Assembly: GCA_001179505.1 (NCBI GenBank)
Contig: CDMY01000624.1
Coordinates: forward strand, 247,519-311,518
Length of the DNA: 64,000 nucleotides
DNA from: Vitrella brassicaformis
Lineage: Eukaryota; Sar; Vitrellaceae
Direction of reading: 5' to 3'
Positions 23,342 through 35,900 of the stretch are shown piece by piece. Position numbers and translations under genes: made by a program. The number at the start of each line of letters is the position of its first letter. Within the stretch, counting starts at the first letter, position 1. The notes below the pieces were generated by a model, which had not been told where the DNA came from, did no database searches, and saw only the letters and a list, made by a program, of their open reading frames with translations.

Positions 23342-26116
23342 ATGGGCAAAGACGTAAGCCCACACAAACGAGATGCATGTGGGCGTGAGGGAGAGAGGGA
23401 GGCTGCGCATGTGCCCATGTGGCGCAGCACGAATCGGTCTTTTGCTCTCTCTGCGGGTGTGAGAGAGACGTATACTCATCTGTGTGAGGGTCTGTGTGTG
23501 TGGCAGTTGAACGGCTCCGAGGGCGGCTACCCCGTCGGCGCCCTCCCCATGGAGACCAGACTCTTCATCGACAAGTCAGCCAACAGACACACACATAATG
23601 ATGATGCGTGTCGGCGGGAGAGGCCTGTCTGTCTGGGTGTCTGGGTGTGTAGTGAGTTTGTGGACGAGCATGACGGGACGCACTTCGATACGGTCGACCC
23701 GACCAACGGCAAAGTCATCGCCAAGATCCAGGAGGCCGGGTGAGTTTGTTTCTATCAGACAAGGCAAGGCACACACATATTAGTGTGAGGCACACACGTA
23801 TTAGTGTGTGTGGATCTGCCTCCCGTGTGTGTGTGTGATCAGGAAGCTGGATGTGGATCGTGCCGTCAAGGCGGCTGCCAAAGGTGGGCAGGCACCAGAC
23901 ACACATACACGTGGGATGTGTGTGGATGTGTGTGTGCGATGAATGCACTGCAGCGTTTCCGTCGTGGAGCGAGTCGTCTGGCCCCGTTCGCGCCCAATGT
24001 CTGCACAAACTCTCTGACCTCATGGAAAAGCACATCGACCAGGTCAGCACACACACACACACACATGGATGGATGGACACACACACACACGTGTGTGTCG
24101 GTCTGTCTGGTTCAGTTGGCCGAGGTCGAGTCGCTGGACAACGGCAAACCCAAACACATCGCCAAGTGAGCGACCCACCCAACACAAACAAAAGCCGACA
24201 GACACACTTGTGTGTGTGTGGCTCTCTGTCTGTCTGTCTGTGTGTGATTGATAGGAATGTGGACCTTCGCCTGTGCATCAAAATTTACCACTACTACGCC
24301 GGATGGGCCGAGGGCAAAACACAAGTGACTGCGTGGCCTGTGAACGGCGTGGATCTGACAAGGTCACCATCTGTCTGTGTGTGTGTGGTTGTGTGATTGA
24401 TTAGGGCAAGCACATTCCCATCAGTTCCCTAAACGAGACGCCCGCCAACTGGCTGTGCTACCAGAGGTCAGCCACAGGGTGTGCACACTTTCATTCGCCC
24501 GTCTGCGTGGAAGTGTTGGTGTGATTGTCATGTGTGCAGACGTGAGCCGGTCGGCGTGTGCGGTCAGATCATCCCATGGGTATGTGGGGGCGGGGGTCAT
24601 CGACTGAAAGGCACCACTCGATGGGATGGATGCCGCTGTCTCTGTGTGCCTCAGAACTTCCCAATGTGCATGTTTGCCTTAAAGATCGGACCCGCCAGTA
24701 TACACACACACTGATAGAGGCCACGGATCCCTGTTGATGCTCATGTGCGGATGTATGTGTGTGTGTGCCATCATGGCAGTGGCTGCCGGCTGCACTGTGG
24801 TCATCAAGACCAGCGAGAAAACGCCCCTCACCGGGCTGCTCATGGGACACCTCATCAAGGAGGCTGGGTGAGTATTACAAACCCACATACCATTCGATGG
24901 CATTGTTTGGTGTCAGGTTCCCGCCCGGCGTCATCAACATATTGTCCGGCTACGGGCCCACCACAGGCGACATGATTGTGCGACACGAAATGATCGACAA
25001 GGTCAGTCGGTGGCACACAAGTGGGGCAGGATGTCTCTGTCTGTGGGATGGACGCTTTCTCTCTGTCTGTCTGTGTCCGTGCAGGTTGCCTTTACGGGCA
25101 GCGGTGTGACGGCCGAGAAGATCCTCGTGGCGGCGGCTCAGAGCGGAATGAAAAAAGTCAACACAGGTGGGTACTCCACGTGCACACACGCACATATAGA
25201 GAGAGACGGGTGGCAGACGGTGAAACATCCGATGGTCTCGATTGTGTGTGTGTGTAGAGTTGGGCGGCAAGAGTCCCCTGATCGTGTGCAAGGACGCCGA
25301 CCTCGACCAGGTACCGCGTACGCATGCTACACGACACACCGTCCAAACATATGGGATTCTTCCCGTCCTGTCCTGTGGTGTCCTGACACCTATCAGGCGG
25401 TTGAGGTTGCCCACCTGGGTCTCTTCTTCAATTCGGTACGCGTGAACGTGTACCCCGTGCTATCCCTCCACTGATCCGCGTGAATGACATCTCAATAAAG
25501 GGTCAAGTTTGCATTGCGTCGAGCCGCATTTTCGTGGAGGAGTGCATCTACGACGAGTTTGTCGAGAGGGTCAGAAGATCACACACACACACACACACAC
25601 ATCATGGTGAACATCAGATCACCTGTGTGTGTGCATGTGTGTGTTAGGCGTTGAAGCGTTCCAAGGAGGCCAAGCTGCTCGACCCCAAAGATCCCGAGTG
25701 GTACGGCTGGATGGATGGACGGCTGATGGACGGCAAAGCGGATCGATGGAGTCACGTCTGTGTGTGTGTGCTTCGTCAGCACGCAGGGCCCTCAGGTGGA
25801 CGTCAAGCAGTTCGACCGCATGTACGCTCCCAACCAGACAGACAGACAGACCGACACTCTGACAGAGACAGAAACACATACATGGAGGTGTCAATCTGTC
25901 TGTGTCTCTGTTGTGCTGTTCAGCATCAACTACATCCACACCGGCAAAAAGGAGGGCGCCACGCTGCTCTGCGGTATGACAGACAAGCAAATGTGGGAGT
26001 CCCTGTGGCTCTTTCCCTGTCTCCCTGTGTGTGTGCAGGCGGCAATCAGTACGGTTCAGAGGGCTACTGGGTCGAGCCGACCATTTTCACAGTCCGTCAG
26101 CTGCCACCAACACACA

Positions 26117-26151
<35 letters not shown>

Positions 26152-26913
26152 GGAAGTCGTCCAAACTCCATTGCATGTCTCTCTCTCTCTCTCTCTCGCT
26201 GTCTGTGTGTGCAGGACGTCAAGGACGACATGCGCATCGCCAAAGAGGTCCGCGTGGCGTCCTGAGAACACACACGGGCACAGGATTCCCTCTCGCTGTC
26301 TGTTCAGGAGATTTTCGGCCCCGTCATGTGCATCCTCAAGTTCAAAGTGAGCGACGGATGAACGACACATCGACCCGACTATGGTCTGTGTGCCTGTCCA
26401 TGTGTCTGTGTGTGTCTTTAGACGCTCGACGAGGCCATCACGCGAGCCAACACCACCTCGTACGGACTCGGCGCCGGTACACACACACACACACACACAC
26501 ATAAACGGGGAGCCATGTGGAAGTGCATCTCTCTCTGTCTCTCTCTGTGTCTGTTTGTGAAGGCATCTGCACTCGCGACATCGGCAAGGCCATCACATTG
26601 GCCCATAAGATTCGCGCTGGCACCATCTACAGTATTCACACCACACAAACAACTGGACATACACACACGCATCCTCTGCGTGTGTGCTCTGTGGCAACAC
26701 AGTCAACTGCTACGACGTGTTCACGCCCGAGGCGCCGTTCGGCGGATACAAACAGAGCGGCCAGGGACGGTATCTGTGGCAGACACAAATCCGCGCATCC
26801 ATACCAACGTGAGCCGTTCTATGTGTGTTGTGTGCAGTGAGGTGGGTGAGGATGCTCTTGACTGCTACCTGGAGAAGAAGACCGTCATTTGCGACCTCTC
26901 CTTCAAGGAATAA
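23342..26913 (+). CDS. Aldehyde dehydrogenase, ALDH1/2 type, complete (26 exons)
   Basis: About 504 aa assembled from 26 exons, all phases consistent, starting MGKD at 23342 and ending TAA at 26911-26913. Oxidises aldehydes to acids with NAD(P)+. The family landmarks are present: 'IIPWNFPM' (cofactor/active-site Asn), 'VAFTGSGVTAEK', 'ELGGKSP' with the general-base Glu (codon across the exon start at about 25258), 'GQVCIASSR' with the catalytic Cys codon at 25510-25512, 'TQGPQVD', 'EIFGPV' and '[12 protein letters not shown]'. Length is that of a cytosolic or mitochondrial ALDH tetramer subunit; no targeting peptide is obvious. Introns are about 50-130 bp of (TG)n/(CA)n. Its second half is duplicated at 33607-34993. 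Confidence 0.93.
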
Positions 26914-27950
26914 GTAGAGCATGCTACACGCCCATCATCACACACATGACACGCCCCCCATCCAGATGGAGAGCGGCGCATGCCTAATGAGAGAGGCGTG
27001 TTTTTTCCATCGTGGCCGTTTTGTGCTGAAGTGTGTGGGTGTGGTCGTTCCTTGTAAGTGATTGTCCGTCAACGGACATCGTGTGCACATCACCTCTGTT
27101 GATGCAGAGCACGTAGGCGGGCAGCTGCGCACAGGGGAGGGCCACAGACACACAGAGAAAAAAACAGTTACTGTGTTCTTCCTCCGATCTCCATGCATGA
27201 CGACTGACTGGTGATGACTGGTGGGCGATTTGCTCCGCATAGTGTGTGTGGACGGGACGTGTGGCAGCTCTCTGTTGGACAGCTGAGCCATCGTGTCACC
27301 GTCTTCACAGATCAGATGTGAGTGCGGTGAAGCGATGAGGGCGCTGACCAACAGAGGAGTGTCACACAGCACACGCACCCACACAGAGGGAGGTGGGAAG
27401 GCTTATGTTACCATGAGTGAGTGAGTGAATAAGTGAATAAGTGCATTGGCCTACCGTTTTGTGTATCTGTCCGGCCGGTTGGTTGGTTGTGATGTGCGTT
27501 GTGGGGCGGGGTGGCATGCAGCACAGAGGGCAACACACACTCTCTGCTGCGCATTTGTCCTCGTCCTCCATGGTGCGTTCAATCAGCCGTGAGTGACCAC
27601 AGGGAGGGAGGCCGTCACACGGACCTGACAGACAGGAAGTCCTGACGGCGATTTGCTGTGCGTATTTATCCATCCACTTATGCGTCAGTGGCACGTGTGT
27701 GTGTCTGAGGGTTGGCGCGAGCCACCAAAGAGAGAGAGACAGAGAGCGGGGGAGAGAGAAGGACTGCATGTCTCTGCCTCTCTCTCCGCTGCTTCTTTAT
27801 GAATGTTTGCCAAGGTGCTGTGTTTTTTCCCATGCTGTCTTCCCATGTGTGTGTGCAAGACAAGAAGAGCACGAGATGGCCCATCCATCCGACCAACGCC
27901 ATCTTTTTCAGTGGTTTTTTGGAGGTGTTGGTGATGTCCGTCTGTCTGTC
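25501..27950 (+). repeat. Segmental duplication, left copy (ALDH 3' half + downstream)
   Basis: Exons 16-26 of ALDH and the following about 1 kb align with 33607-35900. Exons are nearly identical; introns and flank show substitutions and indels. Downstream matches include 'cagatcagatgtgagtgcgg' at about 27308 and 35438. Confidence 0.8.
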
Positions 27951-28783
27951 CATCTGTCTGTGTCGGACTCCTCGATCCCTTTGTGCAGTCATTGTGTGTG
28001 GTGTTGTGTGCCCCGCCAGTGTTCGCTTCTTTGCACACCTTGTCAGTAAGCTGGCCCTCGCCGTCTCCTGCCGGTGTCTTATACGGAGAGAATGGGATCG
28101 ACACCCATTCGACGCGTGTAAGACACCGTCATCGGACGGCAAGGGTCAGGTGACTGAGGTGCTGGTGTGGTGGTTTGTGACGTCGGACTGCCTGGTTGGC
28201 TGGCGTGTGTGTCCGATCGAGGCGAACAGACAGGATGCGTCGTGAGTGGGGGGGCAGCCGAGAGAGAGCCGCCTTTTTTGTAGTCGGTGTGGTCGGAGGT
28301 GTTAGTCATGCCTTTCTGTCTGTCTGGCTGTCTGTCTGTCTGTCTGTCTGTTTTTTGTCGACGACCTGCGTGTCTTGCGTGAGGAGAGGCGAGCTGCGGA
28401 CGATGCCTGCCTATGCGTTCCCCAGCTTTTTTCTCACTTGCCGTGCCTCCCTCCCTCCCTACTCAATGAATGACATTGAGGTGGAGTTTTTTGGGGTTTT
28501 CTGTCCTTGTCGGGCGTGATAATGTGGTGCGGGCAGGCGCGATCATGTGTGCGGGAGACTGACGGATGAGCGGGAGAGTTGACGGTCAACTCTTGTGTGT
28601 CTCGCAATCACATTACACCACATCACTTGGTACGGCTCACACAATACACAGGCTCCTTCCTCTCTGGAAGCCAAGCTGCACACGAGCCAAAACACAACAC
28701 ACAAATCCGACAAATCAACCAACGAGAAACAGGGCACATCCACCCCACCATGCAGAGAGGCCCTCACTGAGGCAGCTAGCTAG
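26914..28783. other. Intergenic, convergent ALDH / RAP-like region
   Basis: No gene could be proven. Two minus-strand stretches stay open and keep similar reading in the duplicated copy (about 27020-27130 and 27290-27340; compare 35110-35240 and 35430-35470), which might be exons of a small antisense gene. The remainder is (TCTG)n/(TG)n-rich and carries both 3' UTRs. Confidence 0.4.
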
Positions 28784-31700
28784 CTAGCTCTGCTGCTGCT
28801 CCTCCTCCTTGGCGATCATGAGCAGGTCGACCGAGAAAGGCCCAGGGTCAACATCGACCTCCCACTTCAGATGCATCCGCTGCAGCACCGCCCTGCCATC
28901 CTCATTCCCCTGGCCATGCTGGTCTCTCATCAGCTGTGCGTACTTGGCACTCGAGGCCCAGTTGACCGAGTGTTCGAGGGCGCTGGCCACCTGCCGGTGC
29001 ATGTTGGACGGGAACCGGCGGTGCACCGTCTGGTCGCGATAAGCCACAGACCGGGGTGGAGGCTTGGTGCGCCGACGCATCTTCTCCTTCTCGCCAATCC
29101 GACCGCCCTTCTCCCTCTTGCCGTCCGTCGCTGACGCATCCCCAGTGCCGTCATGTCCGTCTGTGTCATCGCCGAGCAGGGGGATCGAGTCGGCGGGAGA
29201 TGCAGTGGTCAGCAGGTGGTGGACGAGCGTGTCGTCGATGCCTTCGACCACGTTGTCGTGGTCGTATCTGTTGCTGTACACTCGCAGCAGCCGTCTCAGC
29301 CGGTCGGCCAGCTGCGGGTCCCTGCTGACGGCATCCAACAGCACTTGCCCTCTCAGGTCAGAGTTGGGGTCCTCCAGCCACGGGAAGCCTTTTGTCGACA
29401 GCAGGATGACGTCCCGCATCTCCACCAGACACCGGAGGGGCAGCAGCGCCACCACATTGCTCCCATCAGCCGTCGGCAACCGGTCAGCCGACCCATCTCC
29501 CTCCGCCCTCACCAGGGGAACCAGATGCCGCAGCGCTTGCAAAGCCACCAGGATCCGTCGACCAAAGCCGATGGCTGTGGAGCGGCGCAGCACCATCTTG
29601 TCCTCAGCCCAGTCGCTGCGACAGGCGTCGGACCTCACGAGAGCCGTCCCGCCCTGCACCGGCACCCCATGGATGGGCGAGTCGGTGGTCCACGCGTCTG
29701 GGCCGCTCCTCTGGTGCGGCGCGTTGGACTTGAAGTCGCCCAGGTGCATGGCCTTGACCTGCGCAAAAGACGGGGGCGACTGCGGTAGGTCGTCTGTGTC
29801 TGTGATGGCGTCGGTCATCGTGCCGTCCAGCCCTCTCAGCAGCGTGACGGTCTCTCCGCCGCAAGAGCTGTGGGCAGCAGTTAGGGGTGGCTCTCGTTGC
29901 TGCGGGTGGCGGAAGTCGTCCCGGCTGAAGTTCATCATCTGCCGCTCGATCGCGGTGCTCAGGGAAGAGACCATCTGGCTGCCGTCGCCGATAGCAAGCT
30001 GACCGCCGTCGCCCTCACCGCCACCGCCGCCATTTTCTCCTTCCTCTTGGAGCAGGTCAGCATCGATCTTCCATGTGAATCCGGCCACGAGCGTGGGCGT
30101 CATGAGCGGCTCGGGCAAGGCGATTTGTTCCGAGAAGCCGCCGCTCTTGGTGAATGCCGTGTGGAGGTACTGCAGGGCCACCTCCATGCACCGCACAAAC
30201 GTGTCCCTCCACGGCCACTGGATGCCGGCGTGTTGGGCATGGTCGACCGAGGGCAATGGCGCGTGCAGCGTGAGGGCGAGCAGAACCGAGGGCAGCTGCA
30301 GAGGAGGGATCTGCCACAGCTGAGAGGGGGAAGCGCGGGAGATCGATGAGTGAGCCAGCAGCCGAGAGTCGACCCCTGCACACACACCCACAACACGCGG
30401 TTCCAATCTAATGCCTGGAGGGCCGTTTCGCCCGTCTGGCTGCCTCACCCACCTCGCGACACATGCGCCAGAGCTTCCCCGAGAGTGCCCAGCTGATCCG
30501 CACTCTCCACCGCCTTGCTCGCGAGGTACCTGGTCAGCACCCGCAGCGCCCCGAACGACACGTCCCCGCCCCAGTCGCCGCCCTCACTCCTGCAGGCCAT
30601 CAAATCGATGGCCTGACAGACCTGCATGGTGGTCCACCTCCTCAGCAGCCGGTGGTCGCCGGCCTCAATCACGTCAGCCAGGGCCGCGATGAGCTCGGGT
30701 GTGCCCACTGGTGTGGGAAGGGTGGCCAGGCAGGTCACCAGACGGCCCAGTAGAGGGGCGTCGTACGTCCACAGCAGGGAGGGGAGCTCTTCTCGAGGGA
30801 AGGGCCGTTTCCGGCTGGAAGTGTCATCAGGAACTAGGGGAGTCAGGGCCTCACTGGCGACCTGTAGAGAGAGAGAAACAGAGAGAGGGACGCAATGAAT
30901 GGCCATCGCGTGATGTGGCGACGCGATGTGTCCCCGTCGGCTCACCTCCAGCTCATCTGCAGTGGCAACGGTCTCTCCCTTTTGCTGTTGTTCTTCTTCT
31001 CCGGGCTTGGGTGGTATTTCGACTGTGTCGCAGTAGTCCTCGGCTAGGTAGAGGGAGAGTTCCTCGATGAAGGGCTCCTTCAAGGGGTAGCGCACCGAGG
31101 CCAGGAACTCCAGCGCCATGACCAGCTGCTCGTTGGTGAGGTCGGGGAACCGACGGGAGACCTCCTCGGCACACAGATCCCACACCTTCAAGTGTGTCAC
31201 ACGCATGGCCAGATGGACGGATGGACACAGGCATATAATGGGTGTGTGGTGTGGGTGGCTCTCTGTCTGACCTACCTGTGTTTTGTCTGTGCCGACTTGG
31301 CAGGCGCTGAAGGCCTTCATGACCTCCAGCAACGAGTCGGTCTCGATGGCCGAGGGACCCCTCCAGAACTTGCGCCTGGCCTCCTCCAACAGACCCTCGC
31401 TCACCATGCACCCCACTCCCTCTACACCCACTTGTCTGTCGATCTCCACCATCAGCCGCAGCAGGTAGCACAGCTCAGACAGACTCAGATCAAGAGCCGC
31501 CCGCTCGGCGTGATACCGGCACACCTGTGCAAACACCTGGTAGTCGCTGCTAGTGTGTGGAGCACGGTCTGCCCCACAGACCACCACGAGGCCGTGAAAG
31601 GCCTCCACAAAGCGGACGAAGTCACGTGCAGAGAGGTCAGTGGCCGGGCCCACAGATGCGGCGAGAATGGCCAATAAATGGGAGCCGGCGAGCAGCCGCG

Positions 31701-31962
31701 GCAGAGGAGAGATCCTGCTGCCCTTGGCTGCCTTCCAGAAGGACGCGGCGAACCCCACAGCCGTCTGGGCGTCGGGTGCATGCCCCTCGTGGCACCGCCT
31801 GGCAATTTCTTGGACGATGTCGCGCCATGCCGTCTTGCGTTTGTGCAGCGCTGAGCGCTCGCAGAGGCTGGACAGCTGCCCGTAGTTGAGGGAAGACAGA
31901 GCAGAGGATGCAGCAGGCTGAGCGCCGCTGAGAGCAGCGAGACGATGGATGAACAGTCGCAT
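28784..31962 (-). CDS. Putative organellar RNA-metabolism protein (FASTK/RAP-like), 975 aa
   Basis: Four minus-strand exons: 31276-31962, 30946-31185, 30453-30861, 28784-30375; frame kept. The N-terminus 'MRLFIHRLAALSGAQPAASS' is basic and hydroxyl/Ala-rich, like a mitochondrial presequence. The body is a series of Leu-rich helical segments ('FVRFVEAFHGLVVVC', 'NEQLVMALEFLASVRYP'), the pattern of FASTK-like and apicomplexan heptatricopeptide proteins. The end 'VDVDPGPFSVDLLMIAKE' resembles the first strands of a RAP domain, but the chain stops there, so a full RAP is absent. Family assignment is inference and moderate at best. A low-complexity acidic/Gly region sits near the middle. Short ATG-less open sequence further upstream could be a 5' UTR exon. 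Confidence 0.6.
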
Positions 31963-32400
31963 GAGCCCTACAGAGAGAGGGAGGACGGTTGGATGGATGG
32001 ATGGATGGTTATTGTGGGGGGAGGAAAACTGACTTCCCAAAAAGCTCGCACTTCTGCTCGGACCCTTTGTGTTTTTGGTGCCACCCTTGAGGACGGGAGG
32101 GAGAGGAGGACAGCGGCGAAAGCTGCGATGCCTTGTGGCGCCAGCCGGAGGCACCAATGAAACATGTGAGCCACACCGCACCAGACAGTCACGCACCACG
32201 CACACGTGGACACACAGGGAGCGCGGCGCCTGCCGCACAGACAGATGCAGGCAGCGACAGACAGCCAGGCCGGGTGGGATTCATGGCTGGTGGGGTGGGA
32301 GGGAGGGAGGCAGGAGCGAGGATGACGGTTGCCTAGATGTGCTGACGTGACGTGACAGCTGGGTTACATAGTCAGGCTGGCGAGACCAGCAGGCGGACAG
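31963..32400. promoter_or_regulatory. Divergent intergenic region between RAP-like and USP7-like 5' exons
   Basis: About 440 bases between two divergent starts. It contains a (gatg)n tract on the plus strand and possible 5' UTR exon sequence of the minus gene (about 32040-32160). No specific promoter motif recognised. Confidence 0.4.
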
Positions 32401-33225
32401 ATGGCATTCGTTCGGCGGGCAGTTTTCCGTCTCTCTGGTGTGGGTGCAGTGCATCTGTGTGGCCTTCTTGTCATGGCTCCCATGTGTGTGGTCTATGCGT
32501 TGTTGTGTTGTGTGCAGAGCCTCGCGTTTGCGGACCGCGAATCGAAGAAAGCCCGTGTTGATCCACAAGCATCAGCCGAGCCGCAGACGAACCAGACAGA
32601 GGACAATGAGCCGAGTGAGCAGAGCGAATGGGGGCGAATCAGAGAGAGTGGGCGTCAATCCTCTGCCTGTGTGTGTGTGTGCGCATGTTGTGTGGTGTGG
32701 TGTGGTGTGTTGCAGGAATGGCCACTGAGCCTTCGAATCTGACGAACGGAACGACCGAAACGAGAGGTACACAACATGGCACACAACACACACACACACA
32801 CTTGACCCGCAGAGAGCACCAGCCAACGCACCACTGGCTGCCCTAGTATGTGTGTGTATGTGTGTGTGCTGCGTGTCAGATTTGGCTGTAGAGTCAAGTA
32901 CAGTTGACCCATCTGTTCCTGCTGCCGACCAGCAGGAAGAGCAGCAGCCTGCTGAGGCGCCCGACCAGTCGATCGTCGAGCCGCATCAGCAGCGTCAGCA
33001 CCAGCCTTCTTTGCCCCAGGAGAACGGCCTGCCATCGGTGGTCGAGCCCTGCCTATCGTCGGCCGGCCCCCCAGCAGCCCCACCGCCCGCGCCTGTGTCT
33101 GTGTCTGTGTCAGTGTCTGTCAATCCCCAGCAGCACCACTCCGACCCCTCCCCGGCTCCCCTCCCCTCCCCGGCTCCCCAAGACTCAACAACGGGGTGCT
33201 CACAGAGTGTAGACGCTGTCGGTGT
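32401..33225 (+). CDS. USP7-like gene, 5' exons only (cut by gap)
   Basis: Likely exons: 32401-about 32442, 32518-32611, 32716-32765 and 32880-33225+. They encode a Lys/Arg patch ('RESKKARV'), then a low-complexity Q/E/P-rich N-terminal region ('VSVSVSVSVNPQQHH'). From 32801 to 33225 the DNA is the exact reverse complement of 63577-64000, the 5' region of the full USP7-like gene at the right edge. So these exons are most likely the N-terminal exons of the same gene (or a perfect duplicate), interrupted here by the 300-N gap. The first-exon start is tentative. Confidence 0.6.
32801..33225 (+). repeat. Inverted repeat, left arm (USP7 5' region)
   Basis: Reverse complement of 63577-64000 over the whole stretch I compared, with no difference seen. 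It ends exactly at the 300-N gap; the other arm runs into the window edge. Confidence 0.93.
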
Positions 33226-33525
33226 NNNNNNNNNNNNNNNNNNNNNNNNNNNNNNNNNNNNNNNNNNNNNNNNNNNNNNNNNNNNNNNNNNNNNNNNNNN
33301 NNNNNNNNNNNNNNNNNNNNNNNNNNNNNNNNNNNNNNNNNNNNNNNNNNNNNNNNNNNNNNNNNNNNNNNNNNNNNNNNNNNNNNNNNNNNNNNNNNNN
33401 NNNNNNNNNNNNNNNNNNNNNNNNNNNNNNNNNNNNNNNNNNNNNNNNNNNNNNNNNNNNNNNNNNNNNNNNNNNNNNNNNNNNNNNNNNNNNNNNNNNN
33501 NNNNNNNNNNNNNNNNNNNNNNNNN
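33226..33525. other. Assembly gap (300 N)
   Basis: Exactly 300 N. Left of it lies the USP7 5' region; right of it lies an intron then the 3' half of an ALDH gene, so the two sides are not one gene. Confidence 0.98.
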
Positions 33526-33606
33526 CCCCCCAGGCCACATGCGCTTCTATCGTCCGTCCGTGTGTGTCTATGCCTTTGGTAATGACGGTAATGATACTAT
33601 CAACAG

Positions 33607-34595
33607 GGTCAGTGCTGCATTGCGTCGAGCCGCATCTTTGTCGAGGAGTCCATCTACGACGACTTTGTTGAGAGGGTCAGACGATCACACGCACATACAC
33701 ACATCATGGGTGCACATTAGATTACCTCTCTGTGTGTGTGTGTTAGGCGTTGAAGCGTTCCAAGGAGGCCAAGCTGCTAGACCCCAAAGACCCCGAGTGG
33801 TACGGCTGATGGACGGCAAAGCGGATGGATGGAGTCACGTCTGTGTGTGTGTGAATGCTTTGTCAGCACGCAGGGCCCTCAGGTGGACGTCAAGCAGTTC
33901 GACCGCATGTACGCTCCAAACCAGACAGACAGACAGACAGACACTCTGACAGAGACGCACCCACATGGAGGTGTCACTCTGTCTGTGTCTCTGTTGTGCT
34001 GGTCAGCATCAACTACATCCACACCGGCAAAAAGGAGGGCGCCACGCTGCTCTGCGGTGGGCAAATCACACACACCGCAACTGTGCGAAGTCCCTCTCTC
34101 TCTGTCTGTGTGTGTGTGTGTGTGTGTCCAGGCGGCAATCAGTACGGTTCAGAGGGCTACTGGGTCGAGCCGACCATCTTCACAGTCCGTCAGGACACAG
34201 ACATACACAGAGAGAGAGAAATGGAAGTCGATAAGACTCCATTGCATCCCGCCCTCTGCCTGCATCTGTGTGTGTGCAGGACGTCAAGGACGACATGCGC
34301 ATCGCCAAAGAGGTCCGCCAGGCATCCTGATAACACACATGGAAACACATGTCCCCCTCTCCCCCGCTCTCTCTGTGTGTGCAGGAGATTTTCGGTCCCG
34401 TCATGTGCATCCTCAAGTTCAAAGTGAGCGACGAATCAATGACACCGATGTGTGTGCATGTCCGTTTGCGCGTCTTTGTGTGTCTTTAGACGCTCGACGA
34501 GGCCATCACGCGAGCCAACACCACCTCGTACGGACTCGGCGCCGGTACACACACACACACACACACACATAAACGGGGAGCCATGTGGAAGTGCA

Positions 34596-34627
<32 letters not shown>

Positions 34628-34993
34628 AAGGCATCTGCACGCGCGACATCGGCAAGGCGCTCACACTGGCCCATAAGATTCGCGCTGGCACCATCTACAG
34701 TAATCACACCACACACACAACTGGACATACACACACGCATCCTCCGTCTGTGTGCTCTCTGTGTGTCAGTCAACTGCTATGACGTGTTTACGCCCGAGGC
34801 GCCCTTCGGCGGATACAAACAGAGCGGCCAGGGCCGGTCAGCATGGCAGACACAAATCCACGCATCCACACCAACGTGCGCCGTTCTCTCTGTGTGTGTG
34901 TGTGTGTGTGTGTGCAGTGAGTTGGGCGAGTCTGGCCTGGATGCCTATCTGGAGAACAAGACCGTCATATGCGACCTCTCCTTCAAGGAATGA
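33607..34993 (+). CDS. Aldehyde dehydrogenase copy 2, 3' half only
   Basis: Eleven exons equivalent to exons 16-26 of the complete ALDH, from 'GQCCIASSR' (catalytic Cys retained) through 'TQGPQVD', 'EIFGPV', '[12 protein letters not shown]' to TGA at 34991-34993. Amino-acid changes against copy 1 are few and conservative, while introns differ by many indels, which fits a real, selected paralogue or allele. Exons 1-15, with the cofactor-binding half, would lie in or beyond the gap. The short sequence 33526-33606 looks like intron. Confidence 0.85.
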
Positions 34994-35900
34994 AGACAGA
35001 GCAACACGCCCATCCACACACACGACACGTCATACTGACACACACAAATGTAAGTGGGCGCGAGAGTGAGAGCGGTGCATGGCTAATGAATGAGAGAGAA
35101 GAGAGAATGCATTGTGTGTGTTTTTTCCCTTGATCGTGGCCGATTTTGTGCTGAGATGTGTGTGACCATCCTTAATGCGTTGGGACTGGTGTACGGCCGC
35201 CGTGTGCACATGGCCTCTGTGCATGCGGAGCTCGTAGACCAGCTGCCGCGCACAGGGGAGGGCCGCACACAGACACACAGACACAGAGAGAGAGGAAAAG
35301 AAGGACTGCCTGTGTTTTTCCGCATGACGACTGACTGGTGATGACTGGTGGGCGGGCGATTTGTTCCGCATAGTGTGTGTGGACGTGTGGCACTTCTCTG
35401 TGGTTGAGGATCTCCGTCACCTCACCGTCTGTCTTCACAGATCAGATGTGAGTGCGGTGAAGCGATGAGGATCCTCACGAACTGAGGAATGCCACACACT
35501 CCGCACCTATACAGACAGGCACACAGGAGGCTTCTGCTACCGTGACTCGTCTGCCTTTTCGTCTGCATCTCGCTGCATGGGTCGTTGGTTGTGATGTGCG
35601 TTGGGGGGCGGGGCGGCTCCTCATTTGACGCACTCAATCAGCCATGAGTGACATTTGTGTGAGGAAGCTGACGTGAGCCATCGGACGGAATTATGGGGGG
35701 GATGGACAGAGAGAGAGAGAGGGAAGTGAGCCCAAAGAGGAAGTTTCTGTGTTGCCCGTGTCCACTGACCGACCGACACCCCAGGCCCCCTCTGAATGAA
35801 TGACCACCATCTTTTTCCGTCGGAGGTGCTTTCGCGACGTCCCTCCACCTGTCAGGTCCCTGTATGTGCGCAGCTTGGTTGAGTTGAGTTGACTTGACTT
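33607..35900 (+). repeat. Segmental duplication, right copy (ALDH 3' half + downstream)
   Basis: Partner of about 25501-27950. Begins at the gap, so its true left limit is unknown. Similarity fades near 35.9 kb, before the GH15-like gene. Confidence 0.8.

Noticed and set aside
28310-28355. (TCTG)n arrays considered as CRISPR or tandem regulatory repeats
   Set aside because: Simple tetranucleotide microsatellites without spacers, in a eukaryotic intron/intergenic context.
29064-30002. Plus-strand frame of 312 codons opposite the RAP-like gene
   Set aside because: Ser/Arg/Pro-biased antisense shadow. The minus frame joins three other exons in phase and has sensible composition.
33226-33949. 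A single fused gene running from the USP7 5' exons through the gap into ALDH copy 2
   Set aside because: The open frame exists only because N is read through. Right of the gap the frame enters ALDH introns and microsatellite; the two sides belong to different genes.
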